Below, in pieces: positions 31,924 through 43,000 of a stretch of 64,000 nt of DNA; the stretch's first letter is position 1; each line of letters begins with the position of its first letter. The notes under the pieces are model-generated. The model was not told the DNA's origin. It did not search any database and worked only from the letters and a program-made list of their open reading frames with translations. Both the position numbers and the translations under genes were made by a program. This stretch comes from Pyrenula massariospora (Eukaryota; Ascomycota; Eurotiomycetes; Pyrenulales; Pyrenulaceae), in assembly GCA_021030905.1 (NCBI GenBank), contig JAGFMI010000011.1, positions 124,001 to 188,000 on the forward strand. The letters run 5' to 3'.

Positions 31924-33234
31924 ATGCCCTTCCTTCCCAAAACACCAACATCACCAGCGGCCACCCACCGCCGTTTTCTCACTACAATGTCGCGGCCGCG
32001 AAGGTTCGCCCCCTTGAATCCCGGTGCGAGGGCGAGAGGTGAGGGATTGCAGGCGCTGGAGGGGATTGTGTTTGATGTGGTGAGTTTCTGGGTGTGAGTT
32101 TGATGTGAAGAAGGGGTGGGTGCTGATGTTTGAGGGGTTTTTGGGGTGTTAGGATGGGACGCTGTGGTGAGTTCTGTTTTTGAGAGTTTCTTTGGGGGGT
32201 GAGGGTGATAGTTTTTTGGTGCGAGGGGGGGATTTGGGGTTGGAGGTATCTGGACGTGGAAAGTCACATCGAGTGCTTGGTGGTGTGGGATTTCTTGCTT
32301 AATGAGGTCAAAACATTCAACTTTTTTTCCTTGTCGATTGATTCATTTCTACATCCCTTCTTCATTTGGCTTCTATCAGACCCTCTAGCTATCAAGCCTA
32401 AGCTTATTCCGTCTTCCCCCACCTTTTCTCATCAAACCACCAGAACTAACACCCGACCCTCTTCGATCCAGCCTCCCCCAATCCTCCATGTTCCGCCAAA
32501 TGCGCACCTCCCTCTCCATCCCCGCCGGCGTCGACATCCTCTCCCACATCCGCGCGCTCCCCACCCGCCCCCAGCGCGCCTCCGCCGTCGCAACGCTCCG
32601 GTCCATCGAGCGCCGCTTCATGACCCAACAACAGCCCCAACCCGGCCTCACGGAGCTCATGTCGTATCTGGAGAGGAAAGCGGTGAGGAAGGCGCTGTGC
32701 ACGAGGAATTTCCCAGCACCTGTAGAGCATTTGAGGAGGGAATTTCTGGCCGGGGTGGAGTTTGGGCCGGTGGTGACGAGGGAGACGGTTGGGGTGAGTG
32801 CTAAGCCGAGTCCTGAGGGGATTTGGTGGTGTGTGGCGGAGTGGGGGTTGGGTGGGGAGGTAGGGAAAGTGGTAAGGGAGAAGGTTAGGAGGAAGATCGA
32901 GGGGGGTGGTGGGGGCGCTTTTGATGGGTTGGAGGAGAATGGTGGGGAGGAGGAGAGGGCGAAGACGGACGGGGGAGCGAAGGAGGTCGAGAAGGAGGAG
33001 GTCGAGGGTGAAGAGGTGCTGCAGGAGAGGAGGGAAACCCTTGGGAAAGGAGTAATTATGGTGGGAGATAGTATAGATGATATGGAAGCTGGGTATCGGG
33101 CTGGCGCGGCGACGGTCTTACTGCGCAACGACGAGAATGGTGCGGCAGGGGAGCATGAATACACTGATCTGACGATTGAGAGGCTGGATGATTTGGTGCG
33201 AGTCCTGGAAGAGGGATTTGTCGGCCGCAGCTAG
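31924..33234 (+). CDS. HAD-superfamily phosphatase-like hydrolase, 310 aa, with a 14-nt micro-exon
   Basis: Exons 31924-32079, 32153-32166 (14 nt) and 32472-33234, phases closing to 311 codons. The catalytic motif I, IVFDVDGTLC, is assembled across all three exons: nucleophile Asp ~51 at the end of exon 1, the D-G-T-L in the micro-exon. Downstream come FRQMR, a Ser/Pro-containing motif II region, a lysine region near AKPSPEG and motif IV VMVGDSIDDMEAGYRAGA (residues ~250-270). The first Met gives PFLPKTPTSPAATHRRFLTT, which is Arg/Ser/Thr-rich and could be a mitochondrial presequence; a second Met at 31987 would give a form without it. An acidic Glu/Lys insertion lies before motif IV. Substrate unknown. 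GC-skew flips inside exon 3. Confidence 0.82.
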
Positions 33235-33735
33235 TTTTCGGATATTTTCGGAACCTGACAAGTGAAATTAGCGAGCATAGGTAGAAGAAGGCGCGTGAGT
33301 CTCCGTTCACTCTTATATTCATATTACTAATAACTTGGTAGTGAAGGCGATGCTCCAGGGCTGCATCGATGTTGAAGCTTTACATGCTTGCCTCCGCACT
33401 GGCCCCTCCAAATTTCTCTGGCAGACGGCAAAGTCGCCCACCCGTTTAAGGTAAGTGTACTGCACAAATCTGGTCTAGTCACATCCTCCACGCTAGGCTC
33501 TCTTGTGTGGAGTAAACACGATCTTTCTCCATCTGCGTGTCTTCTCAGTTCTGCATCTGCACCATTGCAACTGCTTCTACCATCGCAATTCGATTAGCAT
33601 CAGCACATCTCGCAGCTTCTTGTATTGCTCTATCGGCTTGCTTATCGCGCCCAATAGCTTATCCGCTCCGGTTTTTCCGCCGCACAAGCAAAAATTCCCC
33701 ACGATTTTCGAAGCCGTTCAACGCAGCTTTTCGCG
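33235..33735. other. Intergenic / leader of coiled-coil gene
   Basis: About 500 bp, CT-rich towards the next start. A GTAAGT at ~33452 could begin a leader intron. No gene supported. Confidence 0.4.
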
Positions 33736-34959
33736 ATGGCTGAATTCTCCCCTTATACCACGTCCCACGGCACGATTGGCACCTCTACCTTAGCCGACAA
33801 TTCAAGCGCAAACAATACTCTCAGCGATGTCGCTTCTTTCGCGTCCGATGACTCTACTTCTGACCTCATCGCCGCCCTCATCGCAAAACAGTCACCTCCT
33901 CAAAGGAAACCTATCAAAACCCGCAAAGTTCTTGTCCCTAAAAAGCCGTCATCCCAGGGCAAAAGAGGAGCTGGATCTACTGTCGGGAACGTCAATACCA
34001 ATACAAATACCAAGCCTGTTGCCTCTGATAACGTCGCCGCCCTCCGGGCAAAACAGCCCAGCGTCGAAGACGTCCCAGAAACACCACCTGCACCAACCAG
34101 AGCCCATACTAATCGCCCTATGACCCCTCTGCTACGAGAAATCCACGAATCCGAGCTCGGCAGTCCTATCGACGAGTCTACACCGGAGAAAGTCACGTCG
34201 ACACTTGAGGCTGAACTAGCAGCAGCGAGGGCTATCATTGCAGAACAAGCTCGCACCATTGAAGCTTTGAAAAAGGAGAACACTACACTGCGGGAGACTG
34301 AAAAGAAGCAAGCTGCTGATATGGCGGCTTTGGAAAACAATCTACACACCCAATACGGAGAGGCAACCCAACGTGTTGAGGCCCTTGTTGACGACCTGAA
34401 CGCTAAGATCGTTCAGTCTGAAAAGGAACATGCTGCCGACAAGGCGGCACTTGAATCAACCCTTCACAACGAGTACGGCGAGGCAATAAAGCGGGTTGAG
34501 GACCTCGTTGACGGGCTGAATGCTAAGATCGCTCAGTCTGAGAAGGAGCACGCTGCCGATATAGCGGCTTTAGAGTCCAAGCTACACAGCGAGTACGGCC
34601 AGGCTACTAAACACGTCGAGGACCTCGTTGACGACCTGAACGCTAAGATCGTTCGCTCTGAGAACGATCTCGACGCCGCCAACCTGCGTGCCGCAGGATA
34701 CAAAAAACAAGTCACACAGTTGCGCAAGGTCGTTTGCCAAAAGGAGCAAGAGGTGGCCCAAATCGGGCAGGTTCTCGTCCAAAAGGAGCAAATTGAGAAG
34801 GAAATGGACGAAAGATTGACGCGTGACTTGCGTGGGATGATGAGGGAGCGTGAGAAGCTGAAACAGGCCCTAATGCATGCGTGGGCAGAGAAGGAGTGCC
34901 CCGGGGAGTACGGGGCGGATGGGAGGAAGGTCTACAAGTACAAATATGTCAAGAAATAG
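33736..34959 (+). CDS. Coiled-coil protein with three 40-residue repeats, 407 aa
   Basis: Single exon. The N-terminal ~150 residues are Ser/Thr/Pro-rich and disordered. From ~155 a long coiled coil begins (LEAELAAARAIIAEQARTIE), including three perfect-length 40-residue repeats at residues 189-308, each of the pattern EKEHAADxAALE..LH.EYG then VEDLVDDLNAKI. The C-terminal part is a further coiled coil rich in Lys/Gln/Glu and ends in a compact basic motif (GRKVYKYKYVKK). No motor or DNA-binding domain. Cytoskeletal or septal scaffolding is a guess by shape only. Confidence 0.75.
   Translation: MAEFSPYTTSHGTIGTSTLADNSSANNTLSDVASFASDDSTSDLIAALIAKQSPPQRKPIKTRKVLVPKKPSSQGKRGAGSTVGNVNTNTNTKPVASDNVAALRAKQPSVEDVPETPPAPTRAHTNRPMTPLLREIHESELGSPIDESTPEKVTSTLEAELAAARAIIAEQARTIEALKKENTTLRETEKKQAADMAALENNLHTQYGEATQRVEALVDDLNAKIVQSEKEHAADKAALESTLHNEYGEAIKRVEDLVDGLNAKIAQSEKEHAADIAALESKLHSEYGQATKHVEDLVDDLNAKIVRSENDLDAANLRAAGYKKQVTQLRKVVCQKEQEVAQIGQVLVQKEQIEKEMDERLTRDLRGMMREREKLKQALMHAWAEKECPGEYGADGRKVYKYKYVKK
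34300..34659 (+). repeat. In-frame tandem repeat, 3 x 120 bp
   Basis: Three units start at 34300, 34420 and 34540, each 120 bp, inside the coiled-coil gene. Units keep length exactly, and units 2 and 3 are the most alike (both open EKEHAAD). A fourth, truncated start (ENDLDAAN) follows at 34660. Confidence 0.85.
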
Positions 34960-35350
34960 GGGGAGATGGCCGGAAAAGGGCGTTTTTAGGCGAATTTTGG
35001 GCGTTTTAAGGGGGTTTTCTGGTGTTTCTTGGTGTTTTTTGGCTTGTTAGAACGTTCTTTTGGCTTGTTTTTTGTGTTTTGGGGGGATTGTGGGCCCCTG
35101 CAGGGCTCTCCCTGGCGGTCTTTCGCCGGGAAGCCTTGTGGGGGACCTGCCCTGCGCGTTTGACGTTCGTTTTTGCCGTTTTGGGAAGAAAAGAGGCTTT
35201 TTTCTGCGGGTTTTTGGTGGGTTTTGGTGGTTTTTGGTGGGTTTGGGCGGCTCTGGGTGGTTTGGAAGGAGTTTTTAGGGCTTTTTGGCCGTTTTGGGCT
35301 GGTTTTCTTTCTTAATTGGGCAGGCAGTGGCTTTTTTTGCCGTTTAGATA
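34960..35350. other. Strand-asymmetric G/T-rich tract downstream of the coiled-coil gene
   Basis: About 390 bp in which the plus strand is dominated by runs of T and G (TTTTGG, GGTTTT words), with very little A. It begins right after the stop codon and ends where the 138-bp repeat array starts. No ORF in it is credible. Confidence 0.6.
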
Positions 35351-35379
35351 CCCCTCGTTAGCCCTAGAACGAATGAATA

Positions 35380-36960
35380 AGAGTGTCTCCAAAATTTTCA
35401 CGCTACTTCCTAATTAGGCAATATCTCTATAAGTTTCCGCATGCCACTTCTAACATTGAACCCTTTTGAGAAACCAACGTCAGACATGAAGCTATTTCTC
35501 ATAGATGTTTTGAAGTCCGATATACCCTCCAGATAGACGTCTACTCTGTTTCATTGAAAATTAAGCCTGTGTAATGGATTTGAGCTTATTATACCAAATC
35601 CTGTTAAAGGACCAACTTTACACATGAAGTTATCTCTCATAGACAATTCGAAGCCCGATATATCCCCCAGATGGACGTCTGCACTCTTTGAATAGAAATA
35701 AAGCCTGTGTGATTGATTTAAGCTTGTTCTACTAAATCCTGTTGAGGAACCAACTCCACACTTAAAGTTACTTTTCATAGATATTCTGAAGCTCAATATA
35801 TCCCCCAGATGGACGCCTACCCTCTTTCTTTAATAAAAAAGCTTATGTGGTTAACTTGAGCCCCTTATATCGAATTCTTTTGATGAACCAATGTCACGTA
35901 TCTCGTTACTTCTCGCAGACATTCTGGACTAAGATATATCCTCCAGACAGGCGCCAGCTCTCTTAGCATAAGAAGAAAGCCTATGTGATAGCTTTTGGCC
36001 TCTTTCATCAAATCCTTTTGAGGAAGCAACGTCAAGGGTGAAGTCACTTCTCGCAGACATTCCGGAGTAAGATGTATCCTCCAGACGGGCGCCTACTCTC
36101 TTGGTATAAGATACACGCCTATGTGATTCATTCTAGCCTATTGCATCGAATTCTTTTCAGAAAGCAACATCACACATGAAGTGTCGAGGCATGGTGACAG
36201 AAATCGTGGCCGATCAAGAATAACCCGCAGCTAGGCGTTAGATGTCGCGGCGCATCTAAGTATTAGCACTAATACCCGTCTAGGATATATTGAATACACC
36301 ACTACTTCTGATACCTAGTATCGATCGGCCATGATTTCTGTCACCAAGCCTCATATTATGGTGCTAGAGCGACCTTCGGGGGACAGCCCTTGAAACATTC
36401 CTAATTGGGAAGAGGTCTTGGCACACCTTTACCTGTGCATCTGTACGTCATTAGTTCCTCAATCCTTCATAGCTAAATGTTTGTAAAATGGCCTCATATT
36501 CATAGCGCCTTACTCCTTCAGAGCGATCCATTACATGAAGGTATTTCTCACAAACGTCCTGCGGTACAGTATATGCTCTGGACAGGCGTCTACTCTCTTT
36601 CCATAAAAGCCAGGTCTGTGTCATTGAAATGTGTTTCTCGCATGGATCCTTTTGAGAAGTCAATATTACACGAGAAATGATTTCTCACAGACATTCTGGT
36701 AGTACAATACATTATCTAGACAGGTATCTACTCTTTTTCTTTAAACACAAAGCTTATGCGACTGACCTGTGCTTCTCGTAAAAATCTGTCAAGAACTCCG
36801 TCTCGAATATGAAGTTACTTCTCACAGACATTCTAATATTAGAATATATCCTTCAGACGCAAGTCTGCTCTCTTTCTATAAACACAACGCTTCTGTCATT
36901 GTTTTGAGCTTCTCGCACGAGTCTTTGCAAATATCCATCACAGAACTCTTAGCTAGAGCA
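35380..36960. repeat. Degenerate tandem array, 138-bp period (array 1)
   Basis: The word CCAGAYRGRCG recurs at 35529, 35667, 35805, 35943 and 36081: four steps of exactly 138 bp. After a gap holding an inverted-repeat element it resumes at 36578, 36716 and 36852. Each unit also carries AATAAAGCC-like and TTCTCRYA-like words at fixed offsets. Units differ by many substitutions, yet spacing barely changes. 138 is divisible by 3, and minus-strand frames around 35551-35796 show a 46-residue repeat (VHLGDI... / ...HRL). Confidence 0.8.
36186..36352. mobile_element. Short non-autonomous inverted-repeat element (MITE-like), 167 bp
   Basis: 30-bp terminal inverted repeats, 36186-36215 and 36323-36352, share TGGTGACAGAAATC and GGCCGATC with only two mismatches. 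The interior (~107 bp) codes for nothing. It sits inside repeat array 1 and interrupts its period. I see no clear target-site duplication, so the superfamily is not assigned. Confidence 0.7.
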
Positions 36961-37012
36961 TGATAATAGCTGGCACCCGCTGGTGTTACCAAAAGACTAA
37001 GTTGACAACTCG

Positions 37013-37167
37013 CTAGAAGACGAATGTTGGGGGGCCGATACCACTAATCGCGGCTGGGAATGTTTTCGGAATCTCATCCAATATAAGTTTTTTGATCTTA
37101 TCGAAGATACCGGCCTTCTGACGGTGGGGTTTTCGGAGATCAGTTTCCCATCTGAAACTGTAGACAT
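37013..37167 (-). pseudogene. 3' part of a host reading frame cut by the outer LTR element
   Basis: The minus-strand frame that leads from the target-site duplication to a TAG at 37013-37015 is open and protein-like (basic, with IFDKIKKLIL and ending GIGPPTFVF). It is in the same frame as the minus-strand sequence just beyond the right target-site copy at 50202 and up. The two flanks therefore look like one host coding region split by the insertion. Identity unknown. Confidence 0.45.
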
Positions 37168-37348
37168 TGTAACGATCAAGGTCTAGAATGAATATATTAG
37201 GCTATATAAGCAGTTTCTGGCCTGGATATAGCTATACTAAGTTAAAAAATTACTTTATATACGCGCGCGCAAATAAAAATTTTAAAAATATACACTATAT
37301 ATTATATAATATTAAAATTATTAAAACTGTATAAAATACGGCACCATA
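37168..37348 (-). repeat. 3' LTR of outer element, 181 bp
   Basis: Same length as its partner and colinear with it. The outer ~90 bp keeps near-normal GC while the inner half is strongly AT-shifted. Confidence 0.9.
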
Positions 37349-39692
37349 TTATCTTTTTTTAAAATAAATTTAAAATAATTTAGTTATAGTTTAATATTAT
37401 AAATAAAAAAAAAGAATCCCTAAAAAGTATCTTTTATTAAAATATATAAAAAAAATAATAATTTAATTTATTTTCGATACTTTTTTAACTTTATTTTAAT
37501 TTTAATTATTATATTATTGTCCGCAATGATAATCTTTTTTTTTTTTTTTATATAAATTTTTAGCTATTTTTTTAATTTTTTTGGCAGTCCGACAATATTT
37601 AAATAATATTTATAAAAAATTTTAACTATATAGAGTAAATCTATAAAATTTTTTATTAAATAATAATTTTTATTCGAATCGAATTTTATTTATTAAATAT
37701 AATATTATAATATTTTTTTTAGTATATAACTATTTAAAATTTTTTTAATTATTTATTTTAATTTTCTATTAATTTCTATTAATACTTTTAATTTCTAGGC
37801 TTACCCAGAAAAAAGATTATTAATAGTTTTTTTTAATCTGTCTATATAAAATACCGGGTATATTTTTATATATTTTAATAATTATATTTTATAAAGATAA
37901 TTTTTTATTTTAATAATAGAATAAAGTCCGCAATTTTATTAATTAAATTTATTATTTAACTATTTCAAATTTTAGTTTTTTTATTTAATATAGACTAAAT
38001 TTCTAATTTTAAAATTAAATTTTTATTAATATTTATTAATTTATTTTATTTAATATTTTTAAATAATATTTAAATTTTTTTAAATCTATTTAATTATATT
38101 GTGAGTTTGTTTAATAAACTATTAAATTTTAATATAAATAAATTATTTTTTTATAGTAGGCAATTTCTTTATTTATTTTTTTTAATTAAAATATTATTTT
38201 GCGGAATAGTTAAATTTTAGTTTAAATAATAAATATTTTATTAAATTATATTTTAAAATTATTTAAGTAAAATTATTTAAGTAAAATTAATAGCCGGTAA
38301 AAATTTTAACCAATTATTTTAAAAATAATTTATAAAAAGCTATAAATATTAATCGATATATTATATTAAAATTTTAAAATTATTATTTATCTGTGAATAA
38401 TTGGCCGTACTAAGTTTTTACTTTATTTTTATAAATAAATATAATTTATTTATAAAGGACAAGATAAATTGAAATTTTTAATTAAAAATAATAATTTTAA
38501 ATATACTATATATATATTAAATATATATATAATATAATTAAACTACTTTACTTGCAGTAACTATTTTTAAATAGAATAAAATAAAATTTTTTTTGTCTAA
38601 ATAATTTATTATTATTAATATATTATTAAAGCCTTGCTTATTTTTAAAAAATTTTTTAAAATTTATTAAAATATACTGCTAATAGCGCTCTGAAATTAAT
38701 AAAAAATAAAAAAATTTTAAAATTTTATTTTTAAAAATTTTTTCCTATTTATAAAATAGATAATTTTAAATAAATTATTTTATATTTACTGTTAAACTAT
38801 ACTAGTAATATTATTTTATAATTAATTTTTATATTTTTTTCTATTTTAGATATGTCGCGGTAAGGCTTATATATATATATTAAATTAATTAAATTTAAAG
38901 ATCTATCATATTCAGTATTTATAATTTATTATATTTTAATAAAAGTCTCTCTAAAAGATTTTATTTTTATTTTTTTTTTCTACTAGCTAGCAGTATAGCT
39001 GTGCAGTAAAATTTTTATAATTAATTTTAAAAATTTAATTAATTAGTTTAAATAAGGGTTTCTGGTTAATAGATTTTAAATTTATAATTATTATTAATTT
39101 AATTAAAATACTAGTTTATATAGCAACATTTTTAATTTTTTATATTTTTAATTTTTTTATTTTATATAAAAAGGTATTGGTAATAATATTTTTAATTTTA
39201 AATTAATAAAAAATCAAAAATTAATAATTTTTTATAAATTTTTACCAATAAGCTTATCGAGAATTAAATAGATATTTAATTATAAAAAATTTTAATATAT
39301 AATAATCTATTAGAATAAAAAAAAATTTTTACAATTCTATTAGTAGAAAATACTATTTTTTTAAATTTAAAATTATAATAAATATTTCCTTATCGTGGAT
39401 TTTATAATATATTTTTATAAATTATAATACTTTAAAAAAAAAAACTATTAGCTTTCAGTTTTTATTATTTTATAATTAATATAAAATTTTTATTATTATA
39501 TTATTATTAATATCTATCTCTATATATATCTATTAATAAAAAAAAAGTATATAAATATTTAGTCGGATATTATAAACTCTTTAATATAATTAAAAACCTA
39601 CTATTTTTTATCTTTAAAATAATACTATTTATTTTTAATAATAAATTTTTATAAAAAATATACTATATGCTCCATCTCGAATAGAAATATAT

Positions 39693-40086
39693 TGTTATAT
39701 AAATACTTTTAGATTACTAAAAGGTACTTGCGTGAATTGATTCTTAAGGAATAATTTAAAGTTAAAACAGGAAAAAAATATTTGTAAAAAGTTCACAAAG
39801 ATAATTTAATATTTTTATAATTTAATTAAATGTTTAACTATTTAAATTGAATATATTTTTTTATTTGGAAGGAAAAAAAAAACACTTTCTATATACCTCA
39901 AAGTAATTAACTGTAATTAGTTTAATTTTTATAAACTTTATCTAATTACTCACTATTTTGTTTAAAAATAATTAATAATATTTTTTTAAAACGCTTTTAA
40001 TTATCACTAGTTTAAATTATATAATTATCTTTAAATATTTTTTCTTATAAATAACAATTAATGTGCCTTACTTGGTGGTTGCAATA
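39693..40086 (-). repeat. 3' LTR of nested element, 394 bp
   Basis: Direct-repeat partner of 46028-46421 with equal length; the two differ mainly by C/T and G/A transitions. Confidence 0.9.
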
Positions 40087-43000
40087 CTATCTCCCTTTTT
40101 TATGAAAATGTCTTTATTTGCAACTATACTTAAATCAGTTTTGTGTTTCATTTAGATTCATTTTGTAAATATGCATTATACCTCCACACATTATAAAGTT
40201 AACTAACTGTTGTAGGAAGTTTATAGCTTGTTTTTCCTCAATTTTTTTTCCTACCATAATTTTTTATAAACAGTGTGTGGTAAATAACGTTTTTTATGTT
40301 ACCACAAAAAGTTCATTTAAATGTTTAAGTTACATCAAAAAAGGGTGTCAATGTAACAATAATATTTTTACAAATACCTTTAACAACATTATTCAGCAAT
40401 AATAGTGATTATAATACTTTATCTTTAAAAGTTGTCGGTGTATCACTCGTTTAATTTAAAAATTTATATTCACTCAAAATAAGCAAACTGAAGTGAAAAA
40501 AAAGTTGGAAGATTTAAATTAACAACAAAGTGAAATGATTACTTAAAAAGTGAATATGGTTACCATCCTAAATAATTTAATTAATGTCTCTATATCAATT
40601 TAATAAAATGACATTTTTCTTTGCGCTATTAATAATTTAAAATTGTCTTTTTGCAATTAACTAAATTTTTTAAAGGTTTTTAAGTGTTTTTTAATGTAGG
40701 ATAACCTTTTCATTTAACTAAATACTTCTAATCTTGTTTCTTCAAAATTTTCTTTACTTTATGTATATTTTCTTTTTAGGTTTTGTATTAAAACGTTCTT
40801 TAAATCGGTGTTTTAAAATATATAAATTTTAAAAGTTTAATATTAAATATAGAATATATTTGTGTATCTTTAAATAGTTTAAGTTTATAATTTATAAATT
40901 TTTTATTTTGTTTAATTTTAAATGGACCTATTTAATAGTGGTCCATTTTTTTACTAGGTTATAAAGTTTTTAAATTTTTTGTAGAGAGGTAAACCTTATC
41001 TTCCTCTTTTAACTAAAGACTTTATTCTTTTTTAGCTATTAGTGGTTGCCATAATTTTTATTAAATTTATTAAACTCATTGAATGGCTGCCTCTGTAGTT
41101 TCTTTTTAAAAAAAGTTTCCTGGAAAATTTAAATGTTTTTTAAAGTTTATTTTATAAAAAGAATATTTAGTTGTGTCATTTCTCCTATTATTATAGTATA
41201 ACTGTGTTATTGGCAATTAGTTTTTTTATTTATTTATATTTATAGAGAGGTAATAACATAACCAATTTTTCAAAATTTAGTTTGTTCTTTTAGTTTATTT
41301 ATTTATTTATGGATAAAATACCATTAATATCTTCAATTTAATTTTCAGTTTAAATATTATCATTTTTTAATATTGTAAAGTAAACAATTTGTCTTTATTG
41401 AATACAATCTATTTTAAGAATTTGAAATATTGTATCATTGTTTTCATAATAAGATTTATTATTTGTAATATTGTATATATTTTTTTGAATAATTTAAATA
41501 TTGCATACTTAGTGTATCTATTTATTATTATTATTATTGAGTTGTATTCTTTCAATATAGAAAGTTTAATAATGAAGTTAATCCCAACATTATTTTAAAG
41601 TTTTTAAAGTTTTTTCTATACTGTTATTGGTACAATTAGGGTTTTGTTGATTTTGTTCTTCTAATAGGATGTATATTTATTAATATATTTTTTAACCTTT
41701 TATTGTAACTGTTGCACAATATGATTTTATTATATAAATTTAACAATGTTATTGATTTCCAAATATTTATATAATAATGAATCATAATATTGTTTAATAA
41801 CTTTTTTTGTTAATTTTTTTAAAACTATAAACTTTACTCTGTAATTTTATTAATTAAAATTTTAAAATTAGTATTTTTATTTTTGTATGTAGATATTAAC
41901 GATTTGGTTTAAACTATAATTTTTATTTGAATTTTTTTTCAGTATGGTTTATTTAATGATTTTTTTTATTATATAATTTTTTTCTTCAGTTAAATGTGTT
42001 TATTTAATTATTTTTTTTATTTAGTTAATAATATATTTTGAATTTATATTGTTTTAAAAATTCCAATTATTAAATTTACCTTTGATTTAACTGTTTCGTA
42101 GTTATAAATACAATTAAATTTTTGTGGTTTGTAAATATATTAAATTATGAAACACTTTTTATATATATTTATTAATGTTTAAGTGTTATTATTATTATTA
42201 ACAATTTTTTATTGTAAATATTGTAATTTTGTTTTGTTAAAATTAACTTTTTAAAGTAATATGTTATTAAATATCTTTTTTTATTTTGAAGCTGTATAAA
42301 ATAAACTCTTATAATTAAATTTAATATGTTTATTTCAATTTGGTTTGGTTAATTTGCCTTAAATATAATTAATATTGGAATTTTTACACAAAATTGTACT
42401 AATTAGTTAAACACTTTTTGTTGCTTTGAATTTTATCTGTATTTATAATCCTTTTTAATCAATTTAATCAATGGTTCTATTTTATAAAAATATTTTTTAA
42501 TAAACTGTCAATTGAAGTTACAGAATTTAAAAAAAATTTGTACTTTTATTACTGTGGTTAATTTAAACTATTTTTTAATCGTTTTACTTTTTTTAAAATT
42601 TATACATATATTATTTTGTTCAACAATATATTTTAGGAATTTAATTTCTGTTTAATAAAATTTACATTTTTTTAATTTAAACTGTAGTTATACACCGGCT
42701 AATTTTTATAATACTTTTTTAACTTGTTCTTTATGCATTTTGAGGTCTTTTAAGTAAATAAATATATTATTTAAATAGGTAATGACAAAGTCGTCAAGGA
42801 AGAATTTTAATAAGTTATTTATTAATATTTAATAAGTAGTTGATACATTTGTAAGTCTGAACAGTATTATTTAATATTTATAATATTTATATCTTATTTT
42901 AAAAGTTGTTTTTCACTTTTCGCCTTTTTTTATGCGTATAAAGTTGTAAACTTTTTATTAATTTAATTTAATAAAGTATTTTGCGCCTTACAGTTTGTCT

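Noticed and set aside
35380-36960. CRISPR array as explanation for the 138-bp periodicity
   Set aside because: No conserved short repeat/unique spacer alternation; whole units are degenerate and the host is a fungus.
41389-41598. A 69-residue frame in the AT-rich block
   Set aside because: Low-complexity Ile/Asn/Leu sequence as expected by chance from AT-rich DNA inside a transposon fossil.
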